A stretch of DNA of 64,000 nt from positions 506,408-570,407 of the forward strand of contig JAIXQO010000004.1 of the NCBI GenBank assembly GCA_027485695.1, given 5' to 3'. Made by a program: the position numbers and the translations under genes. This document shows positions 1 through 8,579 of the stretch, piece by piece; position 1 is the stretch's first letter; each line of letters begins with the position of its first letter. Source of the stretch: Pseudomonadota bacterium. Its GTDB lineage: Bacteria; Bdellovibrionota; UBA1018. The notes under the pieces are model-generated. The model searched no databases, had not been told where the DNA came from, and saw only the letters and a list, made by a program, of their open reading frames with translations.

Positions 1-289
1 GGTAAGTGAGGTCAGTAGAGGCGCCGCAGAGCGCTGAACCGACAATAAAAATCAAGAACCCCGATTGGAAGATCCTTTGGCGACCATAGAGATCTGAGAG
101 ACGTCCAAAAGGCAGGAGCGTACAAGTGATCGTGAGCAAATAGACGATGACGACCCACTTAATAGAGCGCAAGTCCGTCGACAGGGCCTTTGTCAGCGTA
201 GGAAGAGCGATGTTGACGATGCTTGAATCGAGGGTGGCCATGAACGTGCCGCAAGCGACCGTCATCAGCACCCAGCTTTTCCTCGACAT
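1..289 (-). CDS. MFS transporter, DHA2/EmrB-QacA type (3' end outside window)
   Basis: This is the N-terminal 96 residues of a major facilitator superfamily drug/solute:proton antiporter of the inner membrane. Translating the minus strand from the ATG at 287-289 gives two hydrophobic helices. The first contains the ATLDSSIVNIALP stretch typical of 14-TM EmrB/QacA transporters, and the loop after helix 2 has the MFS motif A-like GRLSDLYGRQR. The rest of the gene lies left of the window. It is divergent from the transketolase genes across about 150 bp. The substrate cannot be told from this fragment. Confidence 0.85.
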   Translation of the reverse strand, partial: MSRKSWVLMTVACGTFMATLDSSIVNIALPTLTKALSTDLRSIKWVVIVYLLTITCTLLPFGRLSDLYGRQRIFQSGFLIFIVGSALCGASTDLTY

Positions 290-445
290 GGGTAGGCTCT
301 AGTCTGCTTCCTTCAATATGTCTTTACAATTTTTTATTTTGAGCCGTCCTGACCCAACCACCTAAAAGCCTCGTCAGCGTGAAAATTGGCTCTCCTACCG
401 ATTTCCTATCGCGGAACTCAGTCAGCCCGTGCGATGATCCGAATC

Positions 446-1297
446 ATGAAATCCGCTAAAGATTTGGCGCTTTTGTCGTGCGAATTCCGTATCTCAATCT
501 TGGAAATGCTTCGTGATGCGAAGTCCGGGCATCCAGGAGGTAGCCTCTCCGCGATCGACCTGATGACCGCCGTCTGGTTCCATTCCATGAAGGGCGTAAA
601 CGACCCAAAACACCTCAAAGACGATCGCGACCGTTTTGTCCTCTCCAAAGGTCACGGCGTTCCCGCGCTCTACGCGATCCTGGCAAACCTCGGATTCATC
701 GAGAAGTCAGAACTCCCCACCTTACGTCGCACGGGTTCCCGCCTTCAGGGCCACCCGGACCGCGTTCGCCTCCCCATTGTCGAAGCCTCGACTGGCTCTC
801 TCGGACAAGGGCTCTCAGTCGCCCAAGGCATCGCCATGGGACAACGTCTGAACGGCTACTCGAACGCTCGCACGTTTTGCCTCCTGGGCGACGGCGAAAT
901 TCAAGAAGGCCAAGTCTGGGAATCTGCACTCTCTTGCGCGAAATACAAGCTCTCGAATCTCTGCGCGATCCTGGATGCGAACGATGCCCAGATCGACGGC
1001 AAGGTTTCCGAGGTCATGCCGCTCGAACCGCTCGCTGATAAATGGCGTTCGTTCGGTTGGAACGTCATCGAACTCGATGGCCATGATTATCCGGCGATTT
1101 TGAAGGCACTCGATCAATTCGAAAAAGATCAGAAGTCGGACAAGCCACTCTTCATCGTTGCCCGCACAGTCAAAGGCAAAGGCGTCTCCTTCATGGAGCA
1201 CAAGATCGAATGGCACGGAGTCGCGCCAAAAGCCGAGGAATGCGAACGCGCCGTCGCCGAAGTGAAAAAATACGCTCTCTCCTTAGGAGGAAATTAA
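446..1297 (+). CDS. Transketolase, N-terminal (TPP-binding) subunit
   Basis: This is the first half of transketolase, which moves two-carbon ketol units in the pentose phosphate pathway. Here it is encoded as a separate subunit, as in many archaea and some bacteria. The thiamine diphosphate region is visible: SKGHGVPALYA, then TGSLGQGLSVAQG, then GDGEIQEGQVWE and DANDAQIDG. I chose the ATG at 446 (MKSAKDLALL), where homology-like sequence begins. ATG 434 and TTG 386 are in frame upstream, but none has a clear Shine-Dalgarno site. The C-terminal subunit starts 3 bp after the stop, so the two are surely co-translated. Confidence 0.93.
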   Translation: MKSAKDLALLSCEFRISILEMLRDAKSGHPGGSLSAIDLMTAVWFHSMKGVNDPKHLKDDRDRFVLSKGHGVPALYAILANLGFIEKSELPTLRRTGSRLQGHPDRVRLPIVEASTGSLGQGLSVAQGIAMGQRLNGYSNARTFCLLGDGEIQEGQVWESALSCAKYKLSNLCAILDANDAQIDGKVSEVMPLEPLADKWRSFGWNVIELDGHDYPAILKALDQFEKDQKSDKPLFIVARTVKGKGVSFMEHKIEWHGVAPKAEECERAVAEVKKYALSLGGN

Positions 1298-1300
1298 GTC

Positions 1301-2239
1301 ATGTCTAAAGCCACACGCCAAGCATTCGGTGAATCGCTCGCCGCCTGGGGAGAAAAACGCAAGGACATCGTCGTACTCGACGCCGACCTGGCGAAATCGA
1401 CGAAGTCCGAACTGTTCATGAAAAAATTTCCGGAACGTTTCTTCGAAATGGGCATTTCCGAAGCGAACATGATCGGCGTCGCCTCGGGTCTCGCGTTTCA
1501 GGGAAAACTGCCGTTTCTCTGCAGCTTCGGCGCGTTCCTCACGGGACGTTACGACACCATCCGCCTCTCAGTTGCCTACGCTGGTGCGAACGTTCGCTTG
1601 ATCGGAACCCACGCCGGAGTCGGCATCGGTGACGACGGGCACAGCCAAATGGGATTAGAGGACGTCGCTCTCATGCGTGCACTCCCGACGATGGGCGTGT
1701 TTCAACCTGCCGACGAAATCGAAACGGCGCTCATCATGGATCACCTCGTTGAGAAGTGGTCGGGGCCTGCGTACCTTCGTCTCACTCGCCAAAGCCTGCC
1801 GATCTATACGGACAAAGCGAATTGGAGAGCTGAGAAAATTCATCACGTTCGTAAACCGAGCAATCCAAACGCTCCGGTTGTCCTTCTGGGATCAGGCGCC
1901 GGCACTCAAGAAGCGATGAAAGCGGCAGAGATCCTGGAATCCAAAGGCATCGCCGCTTCCGTCTTCAACGCTCACTGCCTGAAACCTTATGACACCAAAG
2001 GCACGATCGATGCGATCGCGAATGCGAAGCTCGTCGTCTCGGTCGAAGACCACTCGGTCATCGGCGGACTCGGCGCTTGCATCGAAGAGACGCTCGCTGC
2101 GAACGGCTCCGGCAAGAAACTCATGAAGATCGGTGTTCAAGACCTGTTCGGTGAGAGCGGCGAGCCGGATGAACTCTTTGATAAGTTCGGCATCTCCGGA
2201 AAAATCGTCGCCGAATCCGTTGCTCGCGCTTTGAAATAA
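1301..2239 (+). CDS. Transketolase, C-terminal (pyrimidine-binding) subunit
   Basis: This is the second half of the split transketolase (312 residues). It supplies the Pyr domain that binds the aminopyrimidine of TPP (RFFEMGISEANMIGVASGLA, with the activating Glu) and the C-terminal transketolase domain (VVLLGSGAGTQEAMKAAE). A strong AGGAGG at 1287-1292 precedes the ATG by 8 bp. It could be mistaken for DXP synthase, but the pairing with the upstream TPP subunit argues for transketolase. The next gene follows after 5 bp. Confidence 0.93.
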   Translation: MSKATRQAFGESLAAWGEKRKDIVVLDADLAKSTKSELFMKKFPERFFEMGISEANMIGVASGLAFQGKLPFLCSFGAFLTGRYDTIRLSVAYAGANVRLIGTHAGVGIGDDGHSQMGLEDVALMRALPTMGVFQPADEIETALIMDHLVEKWSGPAYLRLTRQSLPIYTDKANWRAEKIHHVRKPSNPNAPVVLLGSGAGTQEAMKAAEILESKGIAASVFNAHCLKPYDTKGTIDAIANAKLVVSVEDHSVIGGLGACIEETLAANGSGKKLMKIGVQDLFGESGEPDELFDKFGISGKIVAESVARALK

Positions 2240-2244
2240 TCACG

Positions 2245-3303
2245 ATGCGAGCCTGGCGAGTCGAATCCCACGGCGGTCGAGAAGCACTCAAGCAAATCGA
2301 GATTCCGAAACCGGAACCTCGCGCGGGAGAAGTCCGCGTCCGCGTTGCGGCAACGGGCCTCAATCACCTGGATCTCTGGGTACGCAAAGGCGTTCCCGGG
2401 CATCAGTTTCCACTGCCATTGACTCTCGGAACCGATAGCTCGGGCACGATCGAATCGTTTGGTCCGGGAGATACGGAACGTTTAGTCCCGAGTCTCAAGA
2501 TCGGGTCACGTGTACTGGTGAGTCCTGGCATTTCTTGTGGACACTGCGAAGCTTGCCTCTCAGGATTTGATCCTCTCTGCCCACACTACGGAATCTTGGG
2601 TGAGACTTGCGATGGTGGCCTCGCAGAATTCATCGTCGTCCCGTACGCGAATCTCATTCCGATTCCTGATTCGATTTCATTCGAAGAGGCAGCGGCGCTA
2701 CCCATTCCTTTCCTCACCGCTTGGACCATGGTGTTCCGCAAAATCCAGCTCAAGGCCGGCGAAACGATCCTCATCCATGCAGGTGGGAGTGGTGTCTCGG
2801 CAGCTGCGATCCAAATCGCGAAAATGACGGGCGCAACCGTGATTACGACGATCGGAAAACGCGAAAATGATGCTCGAGTTCGTGCGCTCGGTGCGGATCA
2901 CGTAATTTTCTACCGCGAAGAATCGTTTCGCGAAGGACTCAAGCGCATCCTAAAACCGCTTGGGAAAAAAGGCGTCGAAGCTGTCATCGATCACGTCGGC
3001 CAAGACACATTTGCAGATAGCGTGAAATCACTCGCCTGGGGTGGAAGACTTGCCTGTTGTGGCGCAACCTCTGGCTCGTCGGTCGAGATCGATCTCAAGG
3101 TACTCTTCTTTAAGAATATCGCGCTCCATGGCGCCACCATGGGAAGTAAGGCAGATCTGATCCGAATCGTTCAATTGGTGGCGGAGAAGAAACTAAATCC
3201 CGTAATCGATACAGTACTCTCGTTCGAAGAACTACCCGATGGACTCGAACGCATCGAGAACCGTCAAGTTTTCGGTAAACTCATCATCCAAGGACAAAAA
3301 TAA
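2245..3303 (+). CDS. Zinc-type medium-chain alcohol dehydrogenase / quinone oxidoreductase family protein
   Basis: This is an NAD(P)H-dependent MDR-superfamily oxidoreductase of 352 residues. The GroES-like N-terminus contains the structural-zinc lobe CGHCEACLSGFDPLC (four Cys). The Rossmann domain carries a glycine-rich LIHAGGSGVSAAAIQIAK stretch near residues 174-191. The usual catalytic-zinc Cys of classical alcohol dehydrogenases is not apparent at the expected site (GLNHLDLWVRKG). A quinone-oxidoreductase-like or aldehyde/alcohol activity is therefore possible and the substrate is unknown. It sits 5 bp after the transketolase genes, probably in the same transcript. Confidence 0.85.
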   Translation: MRAWRVESHGGREALKQIEIPKPEPRAGEVRVRVAATGLNHLDLWVRKGVPGHQFPLPLTLGTDSSGTIESFGPGDTERLVPSLKIGSRVLVSPGISCGHCEACLSGFDPLCPHYGILGETCDGGLAEFIVVPYANLIPIPDSISFEEAAALPIPFLTAWTMVFRKIQLKAGETILIHAGGSGVSAAAIQIAKMTGATVITTIGKRENDARVRALGADHVIFYREESFREGLKRILKPLGKKGVEAVIDHVGQDTFADSVKSLAWGGRLACCGATSGSSVEIDLKVLFFKNIALHGATMGSKADLIRIVQLVAEKKLNPVIDTVLSFEELPDGLERIENRQVFGKLIIQGQK

Positions 3304-3304
3304 G

Positions 3305-3850
3305 ATGTGGCTGTTTGGGCATGTAGGACCCGGAACAGCCGCAATTCAAAAACTCAAACCACAGCTTCCGTTTGGAGTGGTGGTCGTGGGAACGATCCTC
3401 CCTGACCTGATCGATAAACCGCTCTACTATGGACTGCGTTTCCTGACCGGAGCCGGACAAGAAGGCGTGAGTTTCGTCACCTGCACACGCACTGTCGGAC
3501 ATACGGGGTTATTTCTTGGGGCGATATCGGTGGCGTACCTATGGAAAAAGAAACCTGCCTTACTTGCGCTTGCGCTCGGAGTCGCCACACATCTGACCTT
3601 GGATATGTTCCAAGACCTCGTGTTTCTCACGCAAGTTCCCTGGGATGAAAAATCGGCGGTGATTGCGGCAAGTTTCCCGTTCTTTAGACCGCATTTCGGC
3701 GCGATGCCCGTGGCAACCTTGCGCGAGCATTTATCCGCGATTACGGTCAACCCTCACTTGGTTTGGACGGAACTCTTGGGACTCGGACTTTTTACGTACG
3801 CGGCTTGGCGTAACCGATCCACTTCGCGAAGATCCAAATCGGACCGATGA
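3305..3850 (+). CDS. Membrane-bound metal-dependent hydrolase-like protein (YdjM/DUF457 type)
   Basis: This is a 181-residue inner-membrane protein with several hydrophobic segments. Its N-terminus (FGHVGPGTA) and the following ILPDLIDKP and THLTLDMFQD motifs match the His/Asp pattern of the YdjM/LexA-regulated membrane hydrolase family. Start ATG 3305 lies just after the stop of the upstream gene. The 3' end overlaps the 3' end of the convergent Mpo1-like gene by 59 bp. Function in the cell is unknown. Confidence 0.7.
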   Translation: MWLFGHVGPGTAAIQKLKPQLPFGVVVVGTILPDLIDKPLYYGLRFLTGAGQEGVSFVTCTRTVGHTGLFLGAISVAYLWKKKPALLALALGVATHLTLDMFQDLVFLTQVPWDEKSAVIAASFPFFRPHFGAMPVATLREHLSAITVNPHLVWTELLGLGLFTYAAWRNRSTSRRSKSDR

Positions 3851-4250
3851 GCATGTGCGTGAGGTTATCGGCGAGCGCGGGTTTCTTGCCTTCGTACTTG
3901 TAATGACCGACGAGTTGAAACACCCAGCCAATCACCTGAAGCGCGACGAGCGACCAGAAGGGCAAGCTACGTCCCAAGAAGTAGAACCCAAACAATACCA
4001 GGGTAAAAGGCAACGCAAGTTTCCAATCCATGTAGAAGTAAAAACCCAGACCGAACAACAGAAGCGCCATTCCCATGTCAGGACGAATGATATTCGCCGT
4101 GAACTCTGCGCTACCGAAGGTGATGAAACTCAGGATGCCGAACAGTGAGACCACGATCATCGGGATGCCAATATAATGACAAAGCTGATTGAGCGGATGA
4201 TTATGGTAGGCCGAGTACTCTGCAAAAATTTCCGCGATTCGTTTCGTCAT
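3792..4250 (-). CDS. Mpo1-like (DUF962/YGL010w) family membrane protein
   Basis: This is a 152-residue protein with about four membrane segments. It begins FAEYSAYHNHPLNQLCHYIGIP, the conserved His-containing N-terminus of the DUF962 family. The yeast member Mpo1 is an Fe(II)-dependent 2-hydroxy fatty acid dioxygenase, and whether that activity extends to this protein is inference. ATG 4250 is preceded by GAGGG. The end overlaps the convergent upstream gene by 59 bp. Confidence 0.75.
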   Translation of the reverse strand: MTKRIAEIFAEYSAYHNHPLNQLCHYIGIPMIVVSLFGILSFITFGSAEFTANIIRPDMGMALLLFGLGFYFYMDWKLALPFTLVLFGFYFLGRSLPFWSLVALQVIGWVFQLVGHYKYEGKKPALADNLTHMLIGPIWIFAKWIGYAKPRT

Positions 4251-4292
4251 AATACCCTCGCTTAATGGTCTGATACTCCTGATCTTGCCAGA

Positions 4293-4700
4293 ATGCAGCA
4301 ACCACTGTCATCATCAAAGCGTATGCAAGTTGACTCACTTCGTTTCAAGTCCGGTGATCAAATCTTTCGCGAGGGTGATTCCGCGCACTGCATGTATCTC
4401 ATCACCAAAGGAACCGTTTCGATCCGAAAAAACAGCCACAATGCGGTGGTCGAGATCGCACAAATTCAAACGCATCAAATCTTCGGAGAAATTGCGTTTT
4501 TCGACAAGAGTCCACGAAGCGCCGATGCCGTGGCCTGCGGACAAGTCGAACTCATCGAGATACCTTATGAAAAGCTCGAGCCGTTTTTTAACGCCGCCCC
4601 CGATTACTTGAAAAAGATCATCCTATCGCTCGCTCAGCGCTTACGCGATGCCGATAACATGATCCTCACTCTCAAGGAAGAAGCCGAAAGCCGCAAATAG
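4293..4700 (+). CDS. Cyclic nucleotide-binding domain (CRP-like) protein without DNA-binding domain
   Basis: This 135-residue protein is essentially one cNMP-binding beta-roll. FREGDSAHCMYLITKGTVSI and then QIFGEIAFFDKSPRSADAVA match the phosphate-binding cassette (GE...RSA) of CAP/PKA-type domains. A short C-terminal helix (IILSLAQRLRDADNMI) follows, but there is no helix-turn-helix. It is more likely a small effector or sensor subunit than a transcription factor. An alternative start is ATG 4323. Which nucleotide binds is unknown. Confidence 0.8.
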   Translation: MQQPLSSSKRMQVDSLRFKSGDQIFREGDSAHCMYLITKGTVSIRKNSHNAVVEIAQIQTHQIFGEIAFFDKSPRSADAVACGQVELIEIPYEKLEPFFNAAPDYLKKIILSLAQRLRDADNMILTLKEEAESRK

Positions 4701-5168
4701 TCAGAGGTGTTGCCTCACCCCTTCATACACGCAGATTCCCACAGCAGTCGCCAGATTGAGTGAACGCACGCGTGAATCAAAAATCGGGATACGAACCGCG
4801 TCGCCCGCATGTTCGTTCATAAACCAATCCGGAAGCCCGGCCGTCTCTTTGCCAAAAAAGAAATACGTGCCCGGCTCGATCTTGGTCTCATAGAGCGTCC
4901 GGCCCGCTTTTTTGGTGAGCAGGAGTTTGGGTGCGTTCTTCGGCAATTGCTCCATGAACGCCTCAAGACTGGGATGCTTAACGACGGTCAAGTGCTCCCA
5001 ATAGTCGAGCCCCGCGCGCCGTACCGCGCTCTCAGAAATATCAAACCCCAGCGGCTCGATCAGGTGGAGCGTGCAACCGGATGCTAAACATAAACGGCCG
5101 ATAGACCCCGTATTTTGCGGGATCTCGGGCTCGACGAGTACAACATGAAACTGCGTGCGTTCTGACAT
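4701..5168 (-). CDS. trmL: tRNA (cytidine/uridine-34-2'-O)-methyltransferase TrmL
   Basis: This is a SPOUT-class methyltransferase that 2'-O-methylates the wobble base of tRNA-Leu isoacceptors. Its 155 residues match the family length. Motifs are VLVEPEIPQNTGSIGRLC at the N-terminus, FFFGKETAGLP in the middle and SLNLATAVGI near the end, which form the trefoil-knot SAM site. ATG 5168 has AAGGTG upstream; an in-frame TTG is one codon earlier. Hairpin element A (5218-5324) lies between it and asnS upstream. Confidence 0.93.
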   Translation of the reverse strand: MSERTQFHVVLVEPEIPQNTGSIGRLCLASGCTLHLIEPLGFDISESAVRRAGLDYWEHLTVVKHPSLEAFMEQLPKNAPKLLLTKKAGRTLYETKIEPGTYFFFGKETAGLPDWFMNEHAGDAVRIPIFDSRVRSLNLATAVGICVYEGVRQHL

Positions 5169-5217
5169 CAAACACCTTCATCAATAAGCGGCTTCGCAAA
5201 CCACTGGTCCAATTACT

Positions 5218-5324
5218 GCGAGTGAAAAAATCTCTTTGCGCGACTGAACAAGCGTGAAGCGTTCCCGCGAAACGGGATGTTCAGTCGGGCAGGAGCCCAA
5301 CAAGCAAAAGATTTTTTCGCTCGC
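5218..5324 (-). repeat. Structured intergenic element A (asnS-trmL gap)
   Basis: This is a 107-bp nested inverted repeat that starts exactly at the asnS stop codon. The outer arms, about 21 bp, are at 5218-5239 and 5304-5324. An inner perfect stem, CGACTGAACA/TGTTCAGTCG (5241-5250 with 5278-5287), encloses the small hairpin CCCG/CGGG and the conserved ACAAGCGTGA. It is followed by a GGGC-AGGA-GCCC tetraloop hairpin at 5287-5298. The layout is shared with element B at 6674-6774. It may be a transcribed RNA structure, a terminator or a mobile palindromic repeat. Confidence 0.75.
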
Positions 5325-6644
5325 TCACGGACGGAGCGTATTCATCAAACGAGGATAAGGAATCGTCTCACGCACGTGAGGAACGCCGGTCATCCAAGCG
5401 ACTGTACGTTCGAGTCCAAGACCGAAACCCGAGTGAGGGACCGAGCCGAAACGGCGCAGATCCAGATACCATTTGTAATCATCTTCGGTGAGATCGTGTT
5501 CTTTGATTCGGCGTTGGAGCGTCTCGACGTTCTCTTCGCGCTGACCCCCGCCGATCACTTCGCCGTAGCCGTCTGGCGCGATCAAGTCACAACCGAGCGC
5601 GTACTTGCCCGTGCCAGTGACTCCTGGACCGAACACTTCGTCGCTCTGTTTGAAATAGAACGCTTTGATCTGGGACGGCATGTGGTGAACGAACACGGGT
5701 TTTCCGAATTCTTCGCCCAATGCGGTCTCATGTGGCGCGCCGAAATCTTCGCCCCAAGGAATCGAGTGCCCGCGCTTCTCGAGGATCTTAAGCGCCTCAT
5801 CGTAGCTGATGCGAGGGAACGGACCTTTGAGAACCTCGAGTTTCGATAGATCGCGCTCAAGAATCTTGAGTTCGGCGTTGCGGTTATTGAGCACCGATTG
5901 AGCAATATGCTCGATCAGGCTCTCACCCACTTGCATATTGTCCTTCAAATCAAAAAACGCCATCTCTGGCTCAATCATCCAAAACTCGGTCAAATGTTTA
6001 CGGGTCGCGGATTTCTCCGCGCGGAACGTTGGACCGAACGTGTACACACGGCCGAACGCCATCGCGCCGGTTTCACCGTAGAGCTGACCGCTCTGCGTGA
6101 GGAATGCTTTTTCATCGAAGTAAGGCGTCGAAAACAAAGTCGACGTTCCTTCGCAAGAGGTGGGGGTCAAGATCGGCGCATCGAAACGAATGAATCCGTT
6201 CTTGTCGAAGAATTCTCCGATCGCGCGGATAATCTCGGCGCGCACGCGGAGAGCAGCCCATTGCTTCTGGGAGCGAATCCAGAGGTGGCGATTCTCCATC
6301 AGGAACTCGACGCCGTGATCTTTAGGAGAAATTGGATAAGGCTCGGCGATTGAGACGATTTTGAGCTCTTTGACGCCCATTTCAAAACCGTTGTTACGGT
6401 TGTCCTTGCGGATCACGCCCGTGATTTCAACGGCGGATTCTTGCGTGAGTTTTTCGAACTCTTCGAACGCTTGGTCCGAGCATTCACCGCGGAAGAAAAT
6501 ACACTGCATGAGTCCCGAACCGTCGCGCGCGACCAAGAACTTGATCTTGCCGGAGGAACGCTTGTTGTAGACCCAGCCTTGGATGGTGACCGTCTGGCCG
6601 TCAAATTCTGCTGCGTTGGCAATCCTGAATCTGTTCAAACTCAT
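5325..6644 (-). CDS. asnS: Asparaginyl-tRNA synthetase
   Basis: This is a class IIb aminoacyl-tRNA synthetase charging tRNA-Asn. An N-terminal OB-fold ([20 protein letters not shown]) is followed by the catalytic core with motif 2 ([27 protein letters not shown]...R) and motif 3 ([12 protein letters not shown]). The 439 residues match the usual length. ATG 6644 is chosen because GAGGAG lies 8 bp upstream. AsnRS and AspRS are close relatives; [11 protein letters not shown] supports AsnRS. It is flanked on both sides by related hairpin elements. Confidence 0.94.
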   Translation of the reverse strand: MSLNRFRIANAAEFDGQTVTIQGWVYNKRSSGKIKFLVARDGSGLMQCIFFRGECSDQAFEEFEKLTQESAVEITGVIRKDNRNNGFEMGVKELKIVSIAEPYPISPKDHGVEFLMENRHLWIRSQKQWAALRVRAEIIRAIGEFFDKNGFIRFDAPILTPTSCEGTSTLFSTPYFDEKAFLTQSGQLYGETGAMAFGRVYTFGPTFRAEKSATRKHLTEFWMIEPEMAFFDLKDNMQVGESLIEHIAQSVLNNRNAELKILERDLSKLEVLKGPFPRISYDEALKILEKRGHSIPWGEDFGAPHETALGEEFGKPVFVHHMPSQIKAFYFKQSDEVFGPGVTGTGKYALGCDLIAPDGYGEVIGGGQREENVETLQRRIKEHDLTEDDYKWYLDLRRFGSVPHSGFGLGLERTVAWMTGVPHVRETIPYPRLMNTLRP

Positions 6645-6673
6645 GCGAAGACTCCTCACTAAAAATGCGTTGA

Positions 6674-6774
6674 GCTTGAGGAAGCGTTTCCGGTCTGCAC
6701 AAGCGTGATGCGTTTTTCCCGAAGGGAAAATGGGCAGTAGGGCACGAGCCCGACAAGGAAACGCTTCCTCAAGC
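6674..6774 (-). repeat. Structured intergenic element B (pepA-asnS gap)
   Basis: This 101-bp element has perfect 18-bp outer arms, GCTTGAGGAAGCGTTTCC at 6674-6691 and its complement at 6757-6774. One arm ends 2 bp from the pepA stop. Inside are an imperfect stem CTGCACA/TGGGCAG (6695-6701 with 6731-6737), a hairpin TTTTCCC-GAA-GGGAAAA (6714-6730), and GGGC-ACGA-GCCC (6740-6751). The unpaired ACAAGCGTGATGCGTT (6699-6714) matches element A in 15 of 16 positions, although the stems differ. Confidence 0.78.
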
Positions 6775-6776
6775 GA

Positions 6777-8279
6777 TTAGAATTCCGATAAAAATTGCGC
6801 GACCGTACGCACGTGCATGCCGCTTCCGCCTTTGCGCGGATAGTACGGAACGTGGCCCATACCCCAGGCAGTGGCCGCGATATCAAGGTGTGCCCACTTC
6901 ATGCCTTTTTTGATGAATTGCTTGAGGAAAATACCGCCGCGGATCGTTCCACCGTTGCCGTCGTTGCCGACGTTTTTCATATCGGCACAATCCGTGCGCA
7001 TATCGTCGATGTACTCATCGAAGAGCGGAAGCTGCCAAATGCGCTCGTGGTTTTCGTTACCGAGGCGAATGAGCTGCTGGATGAGACCGTCGTCCGAACC
7101 CATGATTCCGCAGCACTGCTTGCCGAGCGCTACGACCACTGCGCCCGTCAGCGTAGCTGCGTTCACGATGCAATCCGGCTTGAAATCCTGGGCGTAATCG
7201 AGCACGTCGGCCAAAATCAAACGGCCCTCGGCATCGGTGTTCACGATCTCGACCGTCAGACCGTTGCGGGCTGCGATCACGTTGCCCGGTTGGGTCGCGC
7301 GACCGTCCGGCATGTTTTCGGTAAATGCAAGGATCGTAATCACGCGATTTTTGACTTTGCGCTTAGCCGCCAAAATCGCGGAACCGAAGAGCGTCGCGGC
7401 GCCCGTCATGTCGTGCTTCATTTCTTCCATTCGCAGGGACGGCTTGATCGAAATACCACCGCTGTCAAACGTGACGCCTTTGCCAACGAGAGCGATCGTC
7501 TTCTTGGCATCGCGAGGATGGTAGTCCAGGACGACGACCTTGGCTTCGCGCTCGGAACCCGCGCTCACAGCGAGAAGCAGGTTCATTTTTTCTTTTTTCA
7601 TTTCCTTCTCGCCGAGCACGGTCGCTTTGATGCCGTGGGCTTTGGCGATGCGGACGGCTTCTTTGGCGAAGTATTCAGGCGTACCAAAGTTCGAAGGCTC
7701 GTTCGACCAGTCGCGGGTGAATTTCACGCACTCTGCGACATTCGCGACGTCGATAGCGATCGCATCAAGCTGCGACTTCAGAGATTTGTCTGAGGAGACG
7801 ATCGTCACCTTCTCAGGGCCGATCGCTTCTTTGGAAGGTTCACGCTTGTACTTATCGAATCGATACTGGGAGAGCATGAAACCTTGAAGGAATGCTTCGA
7901 CTGCCTTAACTGGATCTTCAAGTCCGCGCGCGTCGGCGAGCGTATCGACATGAAGAGCGACGGTTTTGATTTTCTCGGCATTCAATTTCGCCAGGGCATG
8001 CGCGCCTGCCTGGCGGAATTTTTCGAGCGAAATTTCGGACGGAATCCCGATACCGACGGCAAGCAAGTTCTGAGTTTGGTTCTTGCCGACCAGCGGGAGG
8101 AAACTCGTCGTCGCGGTCTTAGCCGTGAAGCGCTCCTGCTTGCGAAGTTTTTCGAGAGTCGCGGAAAACGCGTTTTTTCCCGGGATCAGTTTTTTGCCCG
8201 CATCCTGGGCAACGAAGACGAGATCCGCGTCGGCGGAAACGGAATTGGACTTCACTTCAAGCGTCGAGACTTTGATCAT
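6777..8279 (-). CDS. pepA: Cytosol aminopeptidase (leucyl aminopeptidase, M17)
   Basis: This is a dizinc M17 aminopeptidase that removes N-terminal residues from peptides in the cytoplasm. The 500-residue length is typical. Metal and catalytic motifs are visible: GKGVTFDSGGISIKPS, then MKHDMTGAATLFGS, and the signature NTDAEGRLILADVLDYA. ATG 8279 is preferred because AAGGTGA precedes it and the sequence upstream (to 8321) has no family similarity. Hairpin element B follows directly after the stop, and element C lies upstream. Confidence 0.94.
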   Translation of the reverse strand: MIKVSTLEVKSNSVSADADLVFVAQDAGKKLIPGKNAFSATLEKLRKQERFTAKTATTSFLPLVGKNQTQNLLAVGIGIPSEISLEKFRQAGAHALAKLNAEKIKTVALHVDTLADARGLEDPVKAVEAFLQGFMLSQYRFDKYKREPSKEAIGPEKVTIVSSDKSLKSQLDAIAIDVANVAECVKFTRDWSNEPSNFGTPEYFAKEAVRIAKAHGIKATVLGEKEMKKEKMNLLLAVSAGSEREAKVVVLDYHPRDAKKTIALVGKGVTFDSGGISIKPSLRMEEMKHDMTGAATLFGSAILAAKRKVKNRVITILAFTENMPDGRATQPGNVIAARNGLTVEIVNTDAEGRLILADVLDYAQDFKPDCIVNAATLTGAVVVALGKQCCGIMGSDDGLIQQLIRLGNENHERIWQLPLFDEYIDDMRTDCADMKNVGNDGNGGTIRGGIFLKQFIKKGMKWAHLDIAATAWGMGHVPYYPRKGGSGMHVRTVAQFLSEF

Positions 8280-8355
8280 GATTTCACCTTTTGTATGGGA
8301 CCAGTGCTGTTTTCTTATCATAGGGAGGTAGGCCCAGAGAACGGAAAACAGGGTA

Positions 8356-8534
8356 AGAGCCTATCCCCAAAGTGGTTTCGTGACGAGCCCGAGCGAAATG
8401 CTGGAGCCCGAGGACACACAAGTGAGAACGACCAAATCGTAGCTAAAGCTACGATGCGGAAGTTCGAACGCGGAGGACGAAGGGCTACGGCATTGCAGCC
8501 GGGCGCAGTAGAAACCATTTGGGGGATAGGCTCT
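8356..8534. repeat. Long rod-like inverted-repeat element C, 179 bp
   Basis: The ends AGAGCCTATCCCC (8356) and GGGGGATAGGCTCT (to 8534) form an outer stem of about 23 bp including AGTGGTTTC/GAAACCATT. Further in, AATGCTGGAGCCC pairs with GGGCTACGGCATT (12 of 13) and the apex is ATCGTAGC-TAAA-GCTACGAT. The whole unit folds into one rod. It fills most of the 300-bp divergent gap between pepA and the sugar transferase gene. No ORF is supported inside. It resembles a non-autonomous palindromic repeat, though a structured RNA is possible. Confidence 0.7.
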
Positions 8535-8579
8535 GAGTCCCCAGTGGTTTCCCCCCCTTTTTGCATGTAGTCTGATCCC

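Noticed and set aside
5277-5849. Long plus-strand frame across asnS
   Set aside because: It is antisense to the asnS coding sequence and has no family features.
6795-7793. Long plus-strand frame across pepA (332 codons)
   Set aside because: It lies opposite a clear M17 aminopeptidase; its His/Arg/Asp-rich composition is typical of antisense translation.
8356-8534. Element C as 6S RNA
   Set aside because: Length and rod shape are similar, but the near-perfect terminal stem and absence of a clear central bubble fit a palindromic repeat better.
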